Shown here one piece after another: positions 1 to 6,813 of a DNA stretch of 11,236 bases. Below the pieces are notes generated by a model. That model was not told where the DNA came from. It saw only the letters and a list, made by a program, of their open reading frames with translations, and searched no databases. Positions within the stretch are counted from its first letter, which is position 1. Every line of letters starts with the position of its first letter. Source of the stretch: an uncultured Clostridia bacterium. GTDB taxonomy: Bacteria; Bacillota; Clostridia; Christensenellales; Aristaeellaceae. The position numbers and the translations under genes were made by a program. Location of the stretch: NCBI GenBank assembly GCA_947600345.1, contig CANQGC010000074.1, positions 1 to 11,236 on the forward strand, in the 5' to 3' direction.

Positions 1-43
1 CGAGCCCGGCCCCGACGACGGTAACTTCAGGCTTATTCGTCAT
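1..43 (-). CDS. trmFO: Start of trmFO (folate/FAD-dependent tRNA-U54 methyltransferase), cut by window edge
   Basis: Only the first 14 codons are inside the window, reading MTNKPEVTVVGAGL. The VTVVGAGL stretch is a beta strand running into the glycine-rich turn of an FAD-binding Rossmann fold, which is how TrmFO (formerly Gid) proteins begin. TrmFO makes 5-methyluridine at position 54 of tRNA in many Firmicutes, with methylene-tetrahydrofolate as methyl donor and FAD as cofactor. The start codon lies inside the last codons of topA, giving an 11-base overlap. No good ribosome binding site precedes it, so translation is probably coupled to topA. The identification rests on a short peptide plus position: trmFO commonly follows topA in Firmicutes. 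Another FAD-dependent oxidoreductase cannot be excluded from 14 residues alone. Confidence 0.72.
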   Translation of the reverse strand, partial: MTNKPEVTVVGAGL

Positions 44-2138
44 TTGCGGTATTTTCAATCTGCACGCGGTGGCGGCAGGATTCGTTCACGCACACGTGGA
101 ACAGCGTGCCCTTCGGACCAGCCTTGAGCACCATGCGCCCGCCGCAGACGGGGCAGGTCTCCTTCACCGGGCGCTCCCAGGACACGAAGTCGCACTCGGG
201 GTAGTGCTCGCAGCCGTAGAACTTGCGGCCCTTGCGGCTGATGCGCTCCAGCAGCTCGCCGCCGCACTTGGGGCAGGGCACGCCGATGGTGTTCGGCAGC
301 GCCAGCGTGAAGCGGCAGTTCGGGAAGTTGGGGCAGGCCAGGAAGCGGCCGTAGCGGCTCATCTTGTAGACCATCATCGCGCCGCACTTCTCGCAGGGCA
401 CATCGGAAACCTGATCCTCGATGGCGACCTTCTCGATGTTCTTGTCCGCCTCCTCGAGCGTCTCCTCGAAGGGGCCGTAGAAGTCGGCGATGATCTTGTG
501 CCACTCCAGGTCGCCTGCCTCGACCTCGTCCAGCTCCTCCTCCATTCCGGCGGTGAACGTGATGTCCACGATGTTGGGGAAGTTCTTGCACATCATCTCG
601 TTGACGATCTTGCCCAGCTCCGTGGGGATCAGCCTGCGGTTCTCCCGGGCTACGTAGCCGCGGTTGATGATGGTGGAGATCGTCGGCGCGTAGGTGGACG
701 GGCGGCCGATGCCCTTCTCCTCCAGCGCGCGCACCAGGCTGGCCTCGGTGTAGCGCGGCGGCGGCTGGGTGAAGCGCTGGTCGGCGGCGAGCTCGCCCCG
801 CCTGGCCTCCATGCCCTCCTCCAGCTCGGGCAGGTTCTTGACGCTGGCCTCCTCGGCGGCATCGTCCTGACCCTCCTCGTACACGGCGGTGAAGCCCGCG
901 AAGCGCAGCTTCTGGGCGTTGAAGTGGAAGCGCGCGCCGGTGCTGGCGTCGATGTCCACGCTGAGCGTGTCGTAGAGCGCCGGGGTCATCTGGCTGGCCA
1001 CGAAGCGCTCGTAAATCAGCTTGTAGAGCTTGAACTGGTCGCGGGTGAGCGATGCCTTGATCGACTCCGGCCTGCGGTCCATGTCGGTGGGTCGGATGGC
1101 CTCGTGGGCATCCTGGGCCGAGGAGCGGGTGCGGTAGACGTTGGGCTTTTCGGGCAGGTACTCCGGCGGATAGTTCGCCGCGATCATCGCGCGCACGGCG
1201 TCCATGGCCTCGTCGGCGATGCGGGTGGAGTCGGTGCGGATGTAGGTCACCAGGCCCTGGCTGCCCTCGCCCGCGATCTCCACGCCCTCGTAGAGCTGCT
1301 GGGCGATCTGCATGGTCTTCTGCGTGGTGAAGCCCAGCTTGCGGCTGGCCTCCTGCTGGAGGTTCGACGTGGTGAACGGCGCGGCGGGGTTCTTCCGGCG
1401 CTCGCCCTTCTTGATGGCGGATACGGTGAACTTGGCGTTCTCGCACTTGGCGAGCACATCGTCGGCCTCGGCCTTGCTGTGCAGATCCGCCTTCTCCGCG
1501 CCCCAGCCGGTGAAGCGGGCGTCGACCTTGGCGGCGCCGATCTTGAAGTCCGTGGAGACGATCCAGTACTCCTCGGGCACGAAGATGTCGATCTCCTCCT
1601 CCCGGTCGCAGATCATCTTCGTGGCCACGGACTGCACGCGCCCGGCGCTCAGGCCCTTGCGCACCTTGCGCCAGAGCAGCGGGCTGATCTTGTAGCCGAT
1701 CAGCCGGTCCAGCACGCGGCGCGCCTGCTGGGCGTTGACCAGGTCCATGTCGATGGGCCGGGGGTTCTTCACCGCGGCCTTGACCGCCTTGGCGGTGACC
1801 TCGTGGAACTCGATGCGACAGGGGGACTTCTCGTCGATGCCCAATACGTTCGCCAGGTGCCAGGAGATGGCCTCGCCCTCGCGGTCCGGGTCGGTCGCCA
1901 GGTAGATCTTCGAGGCGGCCTTGGCCTCCTTGCGGATGCGGCTGAGGATCTCGCCGCGGCCGCGGATGGTGATGTACTTGGGTTCGAATCCGTGCTCGAC
2001 ATCCACGCCGATCTGGGACTTCGGCATGTCCCGAACGTGGCCCTGGGAGGCCTCCACCTTGTAGCCTCGGCCCAGGAACTTGCCGATGGTCTTCGCCTTC
2101 GCGGGGGATTCGACGATCACGAGCTTGCTTGCTGCCAT
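33..2138 (-). CDS. topA: DNA topoisomerase I (type IA)
   Basis: This enzyme relaxes negatively supercoiled DNA by cutting one strand through a tyrosine link. The 701-residue protein starts with KLVIVESPAKAKTIGKFLG, the hallmark of the Toprim domain (about residues 4-115). The metal-binding acidic residues lie in ATDPDREGE near residue 83. The catalytic tyrosine is Y299 in GLVTYIRTDSTR. RPSTYAPTISTIINRGYV, near residue 480, is another conserved family block. Three four-cysteine zinc ribbons close the protein at about residues 582-608, 622-649 and 662-688, each starting CxxCG. Length and domain order are normal for Firmicutes TopA. The start at 2138 is chosen because GGAGG lies five bases upstream; an in-frame ATG at 2150 would place that binding site inside the coding region. 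dprA ends 48 bases upstream and trmFO overlaps the stop. Confidence 0.98.
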   Translation of the reverse strand: MAASKLVIVESPAKAKTIGKFLGRGYKVEASQGHVRDMPKSQIGVDVEHGFEPKYITIRGRGEILSRIRKEAKAASKIYLATDPDREGEAISWHLANVLGIDEKSPCRIEFHEVTAKAVKAAVKNPRPIDMDLVNAQQARRVLDRLIGYKISPLLWRKVRKGLSAGRVQSVATKMICDREEEIDIFVPEEYWIVSTDFKIGAAKVDARFTGWGAEKADLHSKAEADDVLAKCENAKFTVSAIKKGERRKNPAAPFTTSNLQQEASRKLGFTTQKTMQIAQQLYEGVEIAGEGSQGLVTYIRTDSTRIADEAMDAVRAMIAANYPPEYLPEKPNVYRTRSSAQDAHEAIRPTDMDRRPESIKASLTRDQFKLYKLIYERFVASQMTPALYDTLSVDIDASTGARFHFNAQKLRFAGFTAVYEEGQDDAAEEASVKNLPELEEGMEARRGELAADQRFTQPPPRYTEASLVRALEEKGIGRPSTYAPTISTIINRGYVARENRRLIPTELGKIVNEMMCKNFPNIVDITFTAGMEEELDEVEAGDLEWHKIIADFYGPFEETLEEADKNIEKVAIEDQVSDVPCEKCGAMMVYKMSRYGRFLACPNFPNCRFTLALPNTIGVPCPKCGGELLERISRKGRKFYGCEHYPECDFVSWERPVKETCPVCGGRMVLKAGPKGTLFHVCVNESCRHRVQIENTANDE

Positions 2139-2161
2139 ACTTGCCTCCATGCTTCACATAT

Positions 2162-2167
2162 ATTATA
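2162..2167 (-). promoter_or_regulatory. Putative topA -10 box
   Basis: On the minus strand, the 48 bases between dprA and topA hold a perfect TATAAT, 23 bases before the topA start codon. The matching -35 region falls at the dprA stop codon and is poor, about three of six bases. This may be a weak internal promoter giving topA expression beyond read-through from dprA. The call rests on the -10 box alone. Confidence 0.35.
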
Positions 2168-2186
2168 GGAAGTTTCGAATATCCTT

Positions 2187-3287
2187 TTACAGGTACGCCC
2201 GGTACATTCCTCCGGGCACCTTTACTATTATTCCCCGAAGTTCCAACATTGTCAAGTGGGAATTTAGCTTTGCCACCGGAAAATCCACCAGATTGGCCAG
2301 TTCGTCGAAGGAGAGCTCCTGTTCGAGCAGGGGCTTCACGATCTGGTCGTCCTCGGGATCGAGCTGAACCTTGGCCTTTGGGGCGCTGACCCGGGCGTCG
2401 GGACGGGCGGCCCAGCGGTAGTGCTCCAGCACGTCCCAGCCGGAGAGCACCGGAATCGCGCCCTCCACGATCATGCGGTTCGGCGCGGCGCTGAGGCTCG
2501 AATAGATCGATCCGGGCACGGCGAAGCAGTCCCGGTTCTGCTCGGCGGCCAGGTTCATCGTGATCATCGCGCCGCTCTTCTCCGCGCCCTCGACGATCAT
2601 CGCGCCCTGGCACATGCCGGAGATGATGCGGTTGCGGGCGGGGAAGTTGCCCGGCTTGGGGAGCGTGCCCGGCACGTATTCGGAGATCACCGAGCCGCCG
2701 TTGTCCAGTATGCGGTGGTAGAGCTCCTCGTGCTCCTTCGGATAGATCACGTCCGCGCCGCAGCCCAGCACGGCGACGGTTCGGCCCATGCCGATCAGCG
2801 CGCCCTCGTGGGCGGCGGCGTCCACGCCGTAGGCCATGCCGGATACGATGGTCACGTCCTCCCGGGCCAGCGTTTCGGCGATCTCCCGCGCGGCGCGCTG
2901 GCCGTCCCGGGTGCAGCGGCGCGAACCCACGATGGCGATGGCGCGCTCGCTGTCCAGGTTGCCTTCGCCCAGGGCGTAGAGCACCGGCGGCGGATCGTAG
3001 ATCTCCTGCAGAAGCGCCGGATAGCCCTCGCTCTCCCGGGTGACGGCCCGCATGCCGAGCTTCTCCAGCCGGTTGAAGATCGAGAAGAAGTAGCGCTCGT
3101 CCCGGGCCTCCCTGAGCTTTTTGCGCGTTCCGGGCCCGAGGATCTCTTTGATCTGCGCGTCGTCCGCGTTGTCCCAGACGCTTCGCGCGTCCCCGTAGGT
3201 GGCGATGAGCTGGTAGAAGCGCTTCGGACCGATGCCCTCCACGCTGCTCAGCCAGACCCAATACTGCTCCATCGCGCTCAGATCCAT
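2187..3287 (-). CDS. dprA: DNA-processing protein DprA (Smf)
   Basis: DprA binds incoming single-stranded DNA during natural transformation and loads RecA on it; it is also kept in many species not known to be competent. The 366-residue protein has an N-terminal helix-hairpin-helix-like region (VEGIGPKRFYQLIATYG, about residues 17-33). The Rossmann-like core shows IAIVGSRRC (about 117-125), SGMAYGVDAAAH (149-160), VLGCGADVIYP (173-183) and GNFPARNRIISG (213-224). The C-terminal winged helix, about 318-366, reads LSFDELANLVDFPVAKLNSHL and ends GGMYRAYL. The start at 3287 has GGGAGG seven bases upstream. An in-frame upstream start at 3344 would place the likely promoter inside the gene, so it was not used. 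In related bacteria yifB lies directly upstream; here a divergent sugar operon separates them. Confidence 0.96.
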   Translation of the reverse strand: MDLSAMEQYWVWLSSVEGIGPKRFYQLIATYGDARSVWDNADDAQIKEILGPGTRKKLREARDERYFFSIFNRLEKLGMRAVTRESEGYPALLQEIYDPPPVLYALGEGNLDSERAIAIVGSRRCTRDGQRAAREIAETLAREDVTIVSGMAYGVDAAAHEGALIGMGRTVAVLGCGADVIYPKEHEELYHRILDNGGSVISEYVPGTLPKPGNFPARNRIISGMCQGAMIVEGAEKSGAMITMNLAAEQNRDCFAVPGSIYSSLSAAPNRMIVEGAIPVLSGWDVLEHYRWAARPDARVSAPKAKVQLDPEDDQIVKPLLEQELSFDELANLVDFPVAKLNSHLTMLELRGIIVKVPGGMYRAYL

Positions 3288-3326
3288 GCCATCGCCTCCC
3301 GCGCGCCAAATTACCGCATTGGAATA

Positions 3327-3355
3327 ATAATACCACAGGGTCATTAAAAATACAA
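3327..3355 (-). promoter_or_regulatory. Putative dprA promoter
   Basis: The minus strand carries TTGTAT (3355-3350), a 17-base spacer and TATTAT (3332-3327). TGG lies immediately before the -10 box, which makes an extended -10 element. The -35 matches three of six consensus bases and the -10 five of six. It sits 39 bases ahead of the dprA start. This would let dprA-topA-trmFO be transcribed independently now that yifB is 4.9 kb away. It is inferred from sequence only. Confidence 0.5.
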
Positions 3356-3377
3356 TATATTAAGGAAGAAAATAGAT

Positions 3378-3400
3378 CCGCGCCGCGGCGGACGGCGCGG
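3378..3400 (-). terminator. GC-rich hairpin behind dprA promoter, possible terminator
   Basis: CCGCGCCG (3378-3385) and CGGCGCGG (3393-3400) form an 8-bp stem around a 7-base loop. On the minus strand the stem is followed by a moderately T-rich run, ATCTATTTTCTTCC. It could therefore stop leftward transcripts before they reach dprA. On the plus strand only TTT follows. It stands out from the AT-rich surroundings. The terminator role is a guess. Confidence 0.35.
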
Positions 3401-3425
3401 TTTGCATTCGATGAAAGGAATCAGC

Positions 3426-3437
3426 AACAAAATTGTG
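3426..3437. promoter_or_regulatory. Weaker copy of the operator core
   Basis: AACAAAATTGTG matches ten of twelve bases of AACAAATTTGTT, the core of the dyad at 3488-3499. The two copies are 62 bases apart, close to six helical turns, so a regulator bound at both would sit on the same face of the DNA. The match is short and could be chance in AT-rich sequence. Confidence 0.3.
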
Positions 3438-3475
3438 AGGATGGATAGAATTTTGAGCTTCTGACAGGCGTTAAG

Positions 3476-3511
3476 GCGTATTTTACTAACAAATTTGTTA
3501 AAAAGGAACGC
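3476..3511. promoter_or_regulatory. 36-base dyad, likely operator of the fucoside operon
   Basis: The core TAACAAATTTGTTA (3487-3500) is a perfect 14-base palindrome. Around the same centre, TT/AA (3483-3484 with 3503-3504) and GCGT/ACGC (3476-3479 with 3508-3511) are also symmetric, so 13 of 18 positions pair. It lies just upstream of the -35 box, centred about 60 bases before the expected transcript start. That position suits an activator touching the polymerase alpha subunit, though a looping repressor is possible. The binding protein is unknown and no regulator gene is in the window. Confidence 0.5.
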
Positions 3512-3518
3512 TTTTATC

Positions 3519-3547
3519 TTGACCGTTGCATTCATATGGTATATAAT
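3519..3547 (+). promoter_or_regulatory. Strong sigma-A type promoter of the fucoside operon
   Basis: TTGACC (3519-3524) and TATAAT (3542-3547) are separated by exactly 17 bases, giving five of six and six of six consensus bases. Transcription should begin near 3554, leaving a leader of about 38 bases. That leader contains AGAGGAGG (3576-3583), eight bases before the start codon at 3592. This is the best promoter in the window and should drive the whole plus-strand operon. Confidence 0.85.
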
Positions 3548-3591
3548 CAGATAGTCAGGATATTTCACACAAAAAAGAGGAGGTAGAAACA

Positions 3592-4335
3592 ATGAAGAAG
3601 TATCTCGCACTGCTGCTGTCCATCATCATGGTGATGGCAATTTGCGCCGGATCGGGCCTTGCCGAGGCCAACGAGTACGACGTGGAAAACCGCACCTACG
3701 ATGGCGTTACCATTACGATCCATACCCGCTGGGATGAAGCGGACACCTCCGGCCCGCTGTACCAGTGGATCGTCGATTCCTTCATGGAGAAGTACCCGGG
3801 CATCACGGTTGAGGCCATCAAGATCCCCACGGAGAGCGAGTGGCTGCAGAGCGAATCCGTTCTGATGAGCGACAAGGCCTCCATGCCCAACATCATCGTT
3901 GAGTACGGCGGAAGCCGCATGCTGGCCTACATCCAGGAGGGCCTGATCGTCAACATGGATCCCTACTTCGAGCAGTATCCCGACTGGCCCAGCCGCTTCA
4001 ACTCCCTGGGCAAGGACATGGTCGACTACACCTCCTACGGCATCGAGGGCACCTATGGCTGCGGCTTCACGGGCTACGAAGTGATGCTGTTCTACAATGA
4101 GGACATCCTGGCCGAGAACGAGATCGACCCCGCCTCCATCCAGAGCTGGGACGACCTGATGGATGCCTGCGCGAAGCTGAAGGCCAACGGCGTGCAGCCC
4201 TTCGAGATGGGCGAGCAGGATGACTACCGCTTCGGCGATCTGGCAGCCGTAGGTCTTGTAGTTCACCGCGCTGAACTACAAGACCTACGGCTGCCAGATC
4301 GCCGTGCCTCTGGGCACCCGCGAGGTCGCCTATGA
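3592..4335 (+). pseudogene. Sugar ABC transporter substrate-binding protein, N-terminal part (frame broken)
   Basis: This is the first part of a CUT1-type extracellular solute-binding protein that would capture an oligosaccharide, likely a fucoside, and deliver it to the two permeases downstream. It begins with a signal peptide (MKKYLALLLSIIMVMAICAG, then SGLAEA). There is a cysteine at residue 18, but the residues before it do not form a good lipobox, so either cleavage after GLA or lipid anchoring is possible. The N-lobe follows: VTITIHTRWDEADTSGPLYQ, FMEKYPGITVEAI and FTGYEVMLFYNEDILAENEI are typical of the family. True family sequence ends at FG, residues 214-215 (base 4236). The following residues, DLAAVGLVVHRAELQDLRL, come from an inverted copy of downstream DNA and run to a stop at 4335. 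The start codon is supported by AGAGGAGG. Confidence 0.88.
4233..4304. repeat. Perfect 33-base inverted repeat breaking the binding-protein gene
   Basis: Positions 4233-4265 are the exact reverse complement of 4272-4304, with CCGCGC between them. The right arm is the native one: in the C-terminal frame it encodes LNYKTYGCQIA, which suits the protein. The left arm carries the same peptide, NYKTYGCQIA, on the minus strand and makes no sense in the plus frame. The outer end of the left arm is CGGC, the native end of the TTC-GGC codons, so a template switch at CGGC/GCCG would explain it. The net effect is a one-base change of reading frame. Confidence 0.95.
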
Positions 4336-4936
4336 CGGCGATGAGCAGAAGGCGATCTATCAGATGATCATCGACGCCTACAACGAGGGCTACCTGGGCA
4401 CGAACCTGCTGGGCACCGACGACGGCCAGGAGCGCGCGCTGTTCAACACCGGCAAGACCGCCTTCCTGTTCATGGGCACCTGGTACTGCGCCGAGGACCA
4501 CAAGGACGACATCGTGGCCGCTGGCAAGGTGCATCCGCTTCGCATGCCCTACGTCAACGAGGAGTACAAGTACAACGACATGGGCGGCGGCAACGAGGCC
4601 TACTACGTCGTGGATACCGGCGATCCCGATGAGGTCGCGGCGAGCGTGCTGTTCCTCAAGTACATGACCTCTGAGGAAGTCGTCAACCACTTCTACGAGG
4701 GCTATCCGGCGCCGATGAGCGTGGTCGTGACCACCGACAGCGACGTCAACTACCTGGCTTCCGAGGCCATGGCCGTGCTGAACGAGTCCGAGGTCGTCGC
4801 GGGCGACATCGAGAACTACGACATCGCCAGCCACATGATCAACACCGTTCGCCAGGCGCTGCAGCAGATCCCCATGGGCGCCGACGCGGATACCATCGGC
4901 GAGACCATCGTCGATCTGATCAGCGAGTACGAATAA
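4304..4936 (+). pseudogene. Sugar ABC transporter substrate-binding protein, C-terminal part (second frame)
   Basis: This is the rest of the same gene, one reading frame off from the first part. Family-like sequence in this frame begins at about 4265 (TALNYKTYGCQIAVPLGTRE), but a TAG at 4259-4261 closes the frame upstream. The GTG at 4304 has no ribosome binding site, so it is not a credible independent start. The C-lobe shows YDGDEQKAIYQMIIDAYNEG, DDGQERALFNTGKTAFLFMG, TWYCAEDH and DPDEVAASVLFLKYMTSEE, which are typical of CUT1 binding proteins. The two parts together would give a protein of roughly 440 residues, a normal size. Apart from the repeat region the sequence shows no decay, so the break is either very recent or not real. 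Confidence 0.88.
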
Positions 4937-4969
4937 GTAAAGCCGACGGAAAACGACTGATTTGATACT

Positions 4970-5012
4970 CAGAGGGCTGTTGCAGATCCTTCCGGTTTGC
5001 GATGGCCCTCTG
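4970..5012 (+). promoter_or_regulatory. Two-tier intergenic hairpin between binding protein and permease
   Basis: CAGAGGGC (4970-4977) pairs with GCCCTCTG (5005-5012). Inside, after a small internal loop, GCAGATCC pairs with GGTTTGC apart from one bulged base, closed by TTCC. No T-run follows; the permease ribosome binding site comes eight bases later. Such hairpins in transporter operons often protect the upstream message or slow read-through, so that more binding protein than permease is made. That role is inferred here. Confidence 0.55.
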
Positions 5013-5032
5013 GAACATTGGAGGTGAAGCTC

Positions 5033-5929
5033 ATGCGTATCAAATCCAGGAGAACGAGGAAGGAGCTTCTCACGTCGCTTTTGTTCGTACTGCCCGGCGT
5101 ATTACTCACGATCATCTTCGTAATCTACCCCGTAATCAATACGTTCTGGCTGTCGTTCAACAAGTGGAACGGCGTCGGCGGCTCCGCTGTGACGTGGGTT
5201 GGCCTGGAGAACTACACCAAGGTGCTGACCAGCGAGAAGTTCTGGAACAGCATGCTCAACGCCCTGTACTTCATGATCGGCGGCTTCGTGGTGCTGATGC
5301 CCATCGCCTTCGGCATGGCGCTGCTGGTCACATCGAAGATGAAGGGCACGAAGTTTTTGAAGGCGTCCTACCTGATGCCGGTCATGCTGGGCACCACGGC
5401 CGTGGGCCTGATGTGGAAGTTCATGCTCAACGCGGACTTCGGCGTGCTGGCGCAGGCATTGCGCGGACTGGGACTGGGAGACTGGGTCATCAACTGGCTG
5501 GCGACGCCGACGGTGAACATCTGGTGCGTGGTGCTCGTCAACGAGTGGATGTACGCCGGCTACAACATGCTGATCTTCGCCGCGGGCCTCGTGGCGATTC
5601 CGCAGGACATTCACGATGCGGCGCTGATGGACGGCTGCCTGGGGCTCAAGAAGCTCTTCTACGTGACCGTGCCGATGTGCAAGAACATGTTCATGGTGTT
5701 CTCCGTCACCTGCATCACCGGCTGCCTGAAGGCGTTCGACATCGTGTACGCCATGACCGGCGGCGGCCCCGTGGAGACCAGCGCCACGCCGGCGATCCTG
5801 CTCTACAGCCAGGGCTTCCAGTATAAGCTCATGGGCCGCAGCAGCGCCATCAGCATCTTCCTGCTGGTGCTGGGCCTCATTCTCTCCCTGTTCTTGAACA
5901 ACGTCGTGTTCAAGCAGGAGAAGAACTGA
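5033..5929 (+). CDS. Sugar ABC transporter permease, CUT1 type (MalF/UgpA-like)
   Basis: This is one of two integral membrane subunits that form the sugar channel. The 298-residue protein has a basic N-terminus (MRIKSRRTRK) and then a first membrane helix, LLFVLPGVLLTIIFVIYPVI. About six membrane segments can be picked out. The cytoplasmic coupling loop that contacts the ATPase (EAA motif) is DAALMDGCLGLKKLFYVTVP, about residues 195-214. AMTGGGP (240-246) and the C-terminal helix are also typical of this subunit. The start at 5033 is chosen for GGAGG eight bases upstream; an in-frame alternative at 4997 adds residues unlike the family. It follows the binding-protein gene after a hairpin and precedes the second permease by 21 bases. 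No ATPase gene follows, so a shared MsmK-like ATPase elsewhere is presumed. The transported sugar is inferred from the fucosidase. Confidence 0.93.
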   Translation: MRIKSRRTRKELLTSLLFVLPGVLLTIIFVIYPVINTFWLSFNKWNGVGGSAVTWVGLENYTKVLTSEKFWNSMLNALYFMIGGFVVLMPIAFGMALLVTSKMKGTKFLKASYLMPVMLGTTAVGLMWKFMLNADFGVLAQALRGLGLGDWVINWLATPTVNIWCVVLVNEWMYAGYNMLIFAAGLVAIPQDIHDAALMDGCLGLKKLFYVTVPMCKNMFMVFSVTCITGCLKAFDIVYAMTGGGPVETSATPAILLYSQGFQYKLMGRSSAISIFLLVLGLILSLFLNNVVFKQEKN

Positions 5930-5950
5930 CGAGAGAAAGGAGAGTGTGCA

Positions 5951-6790
5951 ATGAATAAGAATCGTGCAAAGCGGCGGTTCAAGAAGGGGTTGCAGTACTT
6001 TGTGGCCGCCCTTCTCGCAGTCATCACCTTCTTCCCTCTGGTCATCACGCTGCTCAACAGCCTGAAGTCGAACGATGAGATCCTGCTGGGCATGTTCAAC
6101 CTGCCGAAGGTTTGGCAGTTCAGCAACTATCCCAGCGCCATCGCGACCGCCAACGCGGTGGGCAGCATCACGCGCTCGCTGCTGGTGGCCATCGCCACGC
6201 TGGTGCTGGTCATCGTCGTGGCCCTGCCGGGCGCCTACGCGATCGCCCGCAAATCCTTCAAGTACCTGAAGGGCACCTACATTCTGTTCATGGCCGGCGT
6301 CATGGTTCCCGTGCACTGCACGCTGGTTTCCATCAACCGTATGGCGAACGTGGTCAGCGGCAAGAATAACTACATATTCCTGGTGCTGGTGTACGCCGCG
6401 TTCAACCTGTCGCAGGCGATCTTCCTGTTTACCAGCTACATACGCGGCATCGACCGCGGCCTGGACGAAGCGGCGAAGATCGACGGCTGCGGGGATACGC
6501 AGATACTGGTGCACATTCTGCTTCCGCTGTGCGCGCCGATCATCGCCACGGAGGCGATCCTGGTGTTCATCTACGGATACAGCGAGCTGATCTTCTCGCT
6601 GATCCTGATCAACAAGGATTCGCTCTACACCGTGTCGCGCGCCATGCTGAACTTTACATCCAACTACACAACCAGCTACGGACCTGAGTTTGCGTTCATC
6701 ATACTGTCCATGATCCCAATGCTGATCATCTACCTGATCCTGCATGAGAAGGTCGCGGAAGGCATGATGGCGGGCGCGATTAAGGGCTAA
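5951..6790 (+). CDS. Sugar ABC transporter permease, CUT1 type (MalG/UgpE-like)
   Basis: This is the second membrane subunit of the same importer, 279 residues. The first membrane helix is FVAALLAVITFFPLVITLLN. LPGAYAIARKSFK and the stretch MAGVMVPVHCTLVSINRM are conserved in MalG-type permeases. The coupling loop for the ATPase is LDEAAKIDGCGDTQILVHIL, about residues 171-190, a clear EAA motif with its conserved glycine. The C-terminus, HEKVAEGMMAGAIKG, matches the usual family ending. GGAG lies about nine bases before the ATG, and the gene starts 21 bases after the first permease, so the two are translated from one message. The fucosidase gene starts 23 bases after its stop, which ties the importer to fucoside breakdown. 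Confidence 0.94.
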   Translation: MNKNRAKRRFKKGLQYFVAALLAVITFFPLVITLLNSLKSNDEILLGMFNLPKVWQFSNYPSAIATANAVGSITRSLLVAIATLVLVIVVALPGAYAIARKSFKYLKGTYILFMAGVMVPVHCTLVSINRMANVVSGKNNYIFLVLVYAAFNLSQAIFLFTSYIRGIDRGLDEAAKIDGCGDTQILVHILLPLCAPIIATEAILVFIYGYSELIFSLILINKDSLYTVSRAMLNFTSNYTTSYGPEFAFIILSMIPMLIIYLILHEKVAEGMMAGAIKG

Positions 6791-6813
6791 CATTCGAGAG
6801 GAGCATGCATTTG

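Noticed and set aside
2139..2150. Upstream ATG at 2150 as the topA start
   Set aside because: The ribosome binding site for the ATG at 2138 overlaps this codon, and the protein family starts at the KLVIVESPAKA region.
55..3336. Very long open frame on the minus strand across topA and dprA, plus a 699-residue plus-strand frame at 69-2168
   Set aside because: Both are rich in Arg, Ala, Gly, His or Leu with no recognisable domain, and they lie over topA and dprA, which have clear motifs in their own frames. High GC content keeps stop codons rare in shadow frames.
3402..3415. Possible CcpA (cre) site
   Set aside because: It matches the cre consensus at only about 11 of 14 positions, with mismatches at conserved bases, and lies more than 100 bases upstream of the promoter.
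3565..4266. Minus-strand frame beginning MNYKTYGCQIA, and another at 4067-4834
   Set aside because: The opening peptide is the inverted copy of the binding-protein sequence, so it is a by-product of the inverted repeat. The rest is antisense shadow.
4997..5032. Upstream start for the first permease
   Set aside because: It would run through the right half of the hairpin and add residues unlike the family. GGAGG is well placed for the ATG at 5033.
5102..6793. 563-residue open frame opposite the two permease genes
   Set aside because: It is rich in His, Gln and Arg, is antisense to two clear membrane proteins and crosses the gap between them. It is a shadow of biased codon use.
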